Positions 61,352 through 64,000 of a stretch of 64,000 nucleotides of DNA are shown here, in pieces (position 1 is the first letter of the stretch; every line of letters starts with the position of its first letter). A program made the translations under genes and the position numbers. This DNA comes from Sphingomonas adhaesiva. Its GTDB lineage: Bacteria; Pseudomonadota; Alphaproteobacteria; Sphingomonadales; Sphingomonadaceae. The notes below the pieces were generated by a model. It worked only from the letters and a program-made list of their open reading frames with translations. It was not told the origin of the DNA and ran no database searches. The DNA lies in the NCBI RefSeq assembly GCF_036946125.1, contig NZ_JAQIJT010000002.1:217001-281000 (forward strand), given 5' to 3'.

Positions 61352-61423
61352 CCGTTCGGCCTGAGCGTCGTCGAAGGCTATGCAAGACGGTGGCTGTGCT
61401 TCGACTTCGCTCAGCACGAACGG
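61352..61423. repeat. Family C inverted repeat, second copy
   Basis: CCGTTCGGCCTGAGCG (from 61352) with trailing CGAAG is mirrored by CTTCG, then CGCTCAG and CGAACGG ending 61423, with two mismatches in the right arm. It matches the copy at 15.8 kb. Confidence 0.78.
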
Positions 61424-61504
61424 GCGGTTTTGGGCCCGAACGGAAGGGGCGGGTTGGGGCGCGGGCCCTGAAGTCCCGGACACGTCGAGACCCTGCGAAC
61501 GTCT

Positions 61505-61601
61505 TCCACCGCGCTCCTGCGCCAGCAGGAGCCAGGGCCATGCAGAGCCACGTCCGATGTGTCCGGCAACCCTGGACTCCTGCCTGAGCAGGAGCACGGC
61601 T
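61505..61601. repeat. Family A repeat, diverged copy
   Basis: The left arm CCACCGCGCTCCTGCGCCAG is followed by CAGGAGCCAGGG; the right arm is CCTGGACTCCTGCCTGAGCA followed by GGAGCACGG. Both have point differences from the other copies. Confidence 0.75.
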
Positions 61602-61620
61602 GGTGCGGGGCTTTGCCATG

Positions 61621-61645
61621 TCCCGGAACAGGTCCGGGGTGACGA
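61621..61645. repeat. Family B half-element
   Basis: TCCCGGAACAGGTCCGGGGT followed by GACG matches one arm of the family B variant at 56.5 kb. With the C and A copies it fills the 434-base gap between the TPR gene and rsmA; I see no gene there. Confidence 0.6.
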
Positions 61646-61701
61646 ACCGCCAGAGGCTCGCCAGGCGCCGTTCGCAGCAGCGTTGAGGGCGTTGGTCGAG
61701 C

Positions 61702-62550
61702 TTAGCTTGCGCCGTCCAGGCGGCGGGCGAGGCTGACGAACTCCGCGACGCTCACCGTCTCTGCCCTGCGGGTCGGGTCGATACCCTCCGCTTCCAGCGC
61801 CTCCAGCGCGCCCTGTACGCCGCGCAGGCTCTGCCGAAGCATCTTGCGGCGCTGGCCGAAGGCGGCGGCGGTGAGGCGTTCGAGGGTGGCGAGCTTCACG
61901 GCCTCGGGCGCTTCGGCGGGAACGAGGTGGACGACCGCTGACATGACCTTCGGCGGGGGGGTGAAGGCGGAGCGGTGGACCGGCATCGCGATGCGCGCGG
62001 TGCTGCGCCATTGCGACAGGACGGCGAGCCGTCCGTAGGCGTCGGTGCCGGCCGGCGCGACGATGCGGTCGGCGACCTCGCGCTGGAACATCAGCGTGCA
62101 CGACCGCCACCACGGCAGCCACTCCGCCGAGAGCCAGCCGACCAGCAGGGCGGTGCCGACGTTATAGGGCAGGTTGGAGACGATATGCGGCGCACCGCCG
62201 AACAGCGCGCGCGCGTCGATCTCGGTCGCGTCGCCCTCGATCACGCGCAGGCGGCCGGGATAGGCGGCCTCCAGCTCGGCGAGCGCGGGGATGCAGCGGC
62301 GGTCGCGCTCGATCGCGGTGACGCGCGCGCCCTGCGCCAGCAACGCGCGGGTCAGGCCGCCGGGGCCGGGCCCGACCTCCAGCACCTCGGCATCGCGAAG
62401 ATCGCCGGGAACGCGCGCGATGCGGGCGAGCAATTGCGCGTCGAAGAGGAAATTCTGCCCGAGCGCCTTGGACGCGGACAGCCCGTGGCGCGCGATGACC
62501 TCGCGCAGTGGTGGGAGGTCGGGCGGGGGCAGCTCGACGGCGGGGGTCAC
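61702..62550 (-). CDS. rsmA: 16S rRNA dimethyladenosine transferase (KsgA)
   Basis: A 282-residue enzyme that dimethylates A1518 and A1519 of 16S rRNA. The SAM motifs are ALGQNFLFD, VLEVGPGPGGLTRALLAQGARVTAIERD and the catalytic VSNLPYNVGTALL. The C-terminal helical domain has FGQRRKMLRQSL. It starts with GTG overlapping the pdxA stop (GTGA), in the conserved surA-pdxA-rsmA order. Confidence 0.96.
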   Translation of the reverse strand: MTPAVELPPPDLPPLREVIARHGLSASKALGQNFLFDAQLLARIARVPGDLRDAEVLEVGPGPGGLTRALLAQGARVTAIERDRRCIPALAELEAAYPGRLRVIEGDATEIDARALFGGAPHIVSNLPYNVGTALLVGWLSAEWLPWWRSCTLMFQREVADRIVAPAGTDAYGRLAVLSQWRSTARIAMPVHRSAFTPPPKVMSAVVHLVPAEAPEAVKLATLERLTAAAFGQRRKMLRQSLRGVQGALEALEAEGIDPTRRAETVSVAEFVSLARRLDGAS

Positions 62551-63563
62551 GCCGGCTGCTGCTCGCGCAGGCGATGGGTCGCGGCGGCGTCGGCCATCGC
62601 GATCGCGGCGATCATCGCGCCGGGGTGTGCCAGCCCCTTGCCCGCGATGTCGAAGGCGGTGCCGTGATCGGGCGAGGTGCGCACGATCGGCAGGCCCAGC
62701 GTGATGTTGACGCCGTCGTCGAAATAGAGGGTCTTGATCGGGATCAGCGCCTGATCGTGATAGCCGCACAGGACCGCGTCATAACCGTCGCGCGCGCGGG
62801 CGTGGAACATCGTGTCGGCGGCGAACGGGCCGCGCGCGTCGATCCCCTCCGCCACCAGCTGCGCGATGGCGGGGGCGAACACGTCAATCTCCTCGCGCCC
62901 GATCGCGCCGCTCTCGCCCGCGTGCGGGTTCAGGCCGGCGAAGGCGAGGCGGGGGCGCCCGACCCCGAAATTGCGGGTCAGCCCGCGGGCGGTCACGCGC
63001 GCCTTGGCCACGATCAGCTCGGGGGTGAGCAGCGCGGGCACGGCGGCGAACGGGACGTGGGTGGTGATCGGGACGACGCGCAGACCGGGCCCGGCGAGCA
63101 TCATGACCGCATTGTCGCGCGAAATCCCGCAGCGTTCGGCGACGAACTCGGTCTGTCCCGGATGGGTGAAGCCGATATCGTACAATTGCGCCTTCGACAC
63201 CGGGCCGGTCACGAGCGCGCGGCCCGCGCCCGAGCGGACGAGGCCGCACGCCAGCTCCAGCGCGTGGAGCGCGCAGCGCGCGCCGTCCGCGTCGGGGACG
63301 CCGGGGACGATCTCGCCCGCGTCCTCGACCGTCAGCACCGGCAGCGCGTCGGGGAAGACGCGTGCGACCGTCGCCAGATCGGTGACGGGCTGGAGCGGCC
63401 CCCGCCATACGCGCTCGATCGCGCGGCCATCGCCGACCGCGACGAATGGCGCGAGCGCACGCTCGTGGCGGGCGTCCCATGCCCTGGCGATCGTCTCCGG
63501 CCCGACACCCGCGGGGTCGCCCATCGCGATGACGATGGGGGCGGAGGCAGCGGGGGCGATCAC
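62547..63563 (-). CDS. pdxA: 4-hydroxythreonine-4-phosphate dehydrogenase
   Basis: A 338-residue enzyme of pyridoxal phosphate synthesis that oxidises 4-phospho-hydroxy-threonine. Family motifs are IAMGDPAGVGPE, ALVTGPVSKAQL, GHPGQTEFVAE-like HPGQTEFVAERCG, FAGLNPHAGESGAIG and CGYHDQALIPIK. The start is a GTG, 9 bases after the surA stop. The length is standard. Confidence 0.96.
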   Translation of the reverse strand: MIAPAASAPIVIAMGDPAGVGPETIARAWDARHERALAPFVAVGDGRAIERVWRGPLQPVTDLATVARVFPDALPVLTVEDAGEIVPGVPDADGARCALHALELACGLVRSGAGRALVTGPVSKAQLYDIGFTHPGQTEFVAERCGISRDNAVMMLAGPGLRVVPITTHVPFAAVPALLTPELIVAKARVTARGLTRNFGVGRPRLAFAGLNPHAGESGAIGREEIDVFAPAIAQLVAEGIDARGPFAADTMFHARARDGYDAVLCGYHDQALIPIKTLYFDDGVNITLGLPIVRTSPDHGTAFDIAGKGLAHPGAMIAAIAMADAAATHRLREQQPA

Positions 63564-63572
63564 CGCCGGGGC

Positions 63573-64000
63573 TCAGCGATACTCGATGACCGCGTCGCGG
63601 CGCAGGTCGCGCAGCGCCTGCTGCGCGCGCAGGTTGACGCGCTGCTGCTCCAGCTGGCTCTGGATCTGCGCCGCGCCGGGCAGCTGGCCGCTCTGCACCT
63701 CGTCACGGCCGCACAGCACGAGCGTACGCACACCCTCGGTCGGGGTGCCGAACGGCGGCGTCGCCTGGCCCACCTGCAATTTCAGCATGATCGCCTGGAG
63801 CGGGGGCGGCAGGTCGCGGATGCGGATCGAATCGTTGTCGACCACCTCCGCGTTCAGCGACGCGGCGATCTTCGCCACCGAGCCGCAGCCCTGCAGCTTC
63901 TGGATCTCGGTCGCGAAGGCGGAGGTGCGCTGCGTCGCCTGCGCCTGCGTGGTGCCGGCGGGGAATTTGATCGTCATCTGCTTCAGGCTGAGCTTCGCGT
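63573..64000 (-). CDS. surA: Periplasmic peptidyl-prolyl chaperone SurA, 3' part
   Basis: C-terminal 142 codons of SurA; the frame is open at the right edge (residues AKLSLKQMTIKFPAGTTQ), so the start is outside. The visible part holds the second parvulin-like region (LPPPLQAIMLKLQVGQATPPFGTPTEGVRTLVLCGR) and the C-terminal helix (QIQSQLEQQRVNLRAQQALRDLRRDAVIEYR). SurA carries unfolded outer membrane proteins across the periplasm. Synteny with pdxA and rsmA supports the call. Confidence 0.9.
   Translation of the reverse strand, partial: AKLSLKQMTIKFPAGTTQAQATQRTSAFATEIQKLQGCGSVAKIAASLNAEVVDNDSIRIRDLPPPLQAIMLKLQVGQATPPFGTPTEGVRTLVLCGRDEVQSGQLPGAAQIQSQLEQQRVNLRAQQALRDLRRDAVIEYR

Noticed and set aside
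1281..61646. Possible CRISPR array or tandem satellite from the repeated motifs
   Set aside because: Copies are dispersed, palindromic and unequal in spacing, with no regular spacers and no cas genes.

Overview
The window is a GC-rich chromosome segment from an alphaproteobacterium, most likely a Sphingomonas or close relative. This is inferred from a CckA-type hybrid kinase, a ChvG/ChvI pair beside a short HPr kinase, a large TonB-dependent receptor, a BetI-like TetR protein, and several families of intergenic inverted repeats typical of sphingomonad genomes. I see no tRNA, rRNA, CRISPR array, prophage or transposase gene. Almost all of the window is core chromosome with a few accessory blocks.

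Layout. 1-9.1 kb: the end of ettA, a small unknown gene, an M28 peptidase, a NYN-LOTUS RNA-binding protein, greB, a soluble lytic transglycosylase, dapA, smpB and a DUF2062 membrane protein. 9.1-14 kb: an M13 metallopeptidase directly abutting cckA, then a one-domain response regulator. 14-23 kb: ilvD, a lipoprotein, nnr, a TrmA/RumA-type RNA methyltransferase, truA-fmt (minus strand), and recR-def-rmuC (plus strand). 23.4-28.1 kb: an accessory catabolic block with a TetR regulator, a Rieske oxygenase, an FAD oxidoreductase and an APC permease. 28.1-32.4 kb: a TPR-sulfotransferase and a TonB receptor. 32.4-36.8 kb (minus): a glutaredoxin-MauE fusion, a DMT exporter, a GT4 glycosyltransferase and a GH13 glucosidase. 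36.9-42.5 kb: a five-gene caa3-like oxidase operon with fused subunits I and III and a tri-heme cytochrome. 42.6-49 kb: an S9 peptidase, an HWE kinase/response regulator/Crp-type regulator chain, an acyl-CoA dehydrogenase and a small exported protein.

49.4-54.5 kb (minus) is one tightly overlapping chain: chvI, chvG, hprK, rapZ, EIIA, HPr and a SpoU-type methyltransferase. It joins envelope sensing to a regulatory, non-sugar phosphotransferase system. chvG carries a 10-base homopolymer that breaks its frame and, as written, fuses its N-terminal part to HPr kinase. Divergent from chvI lies pckA, a known ChvI-linked gluconeogenic gene in other alphaproteobacteria, with an imperfect 19-bp palindrome between them. 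56.5-64 kb: nfeD/SPFH, guaB, rsmB, a small TPR protein, and the conserved surA-pdxA-rsmA operon (minus), with surA running off the end.

Intergenic space is dominated by four families of inverted-repeat elements, called A to D here. They fill nearly every gap longer than 200 bases, including all gaps longer than 300 bases. The most surprising points are the chvG-hprK frame fusion, the uncharacterised oxygenase block with a palindromic candidate operator, the oxidase operon, and the tandem composite repeat at 49.0-49.3 kb.
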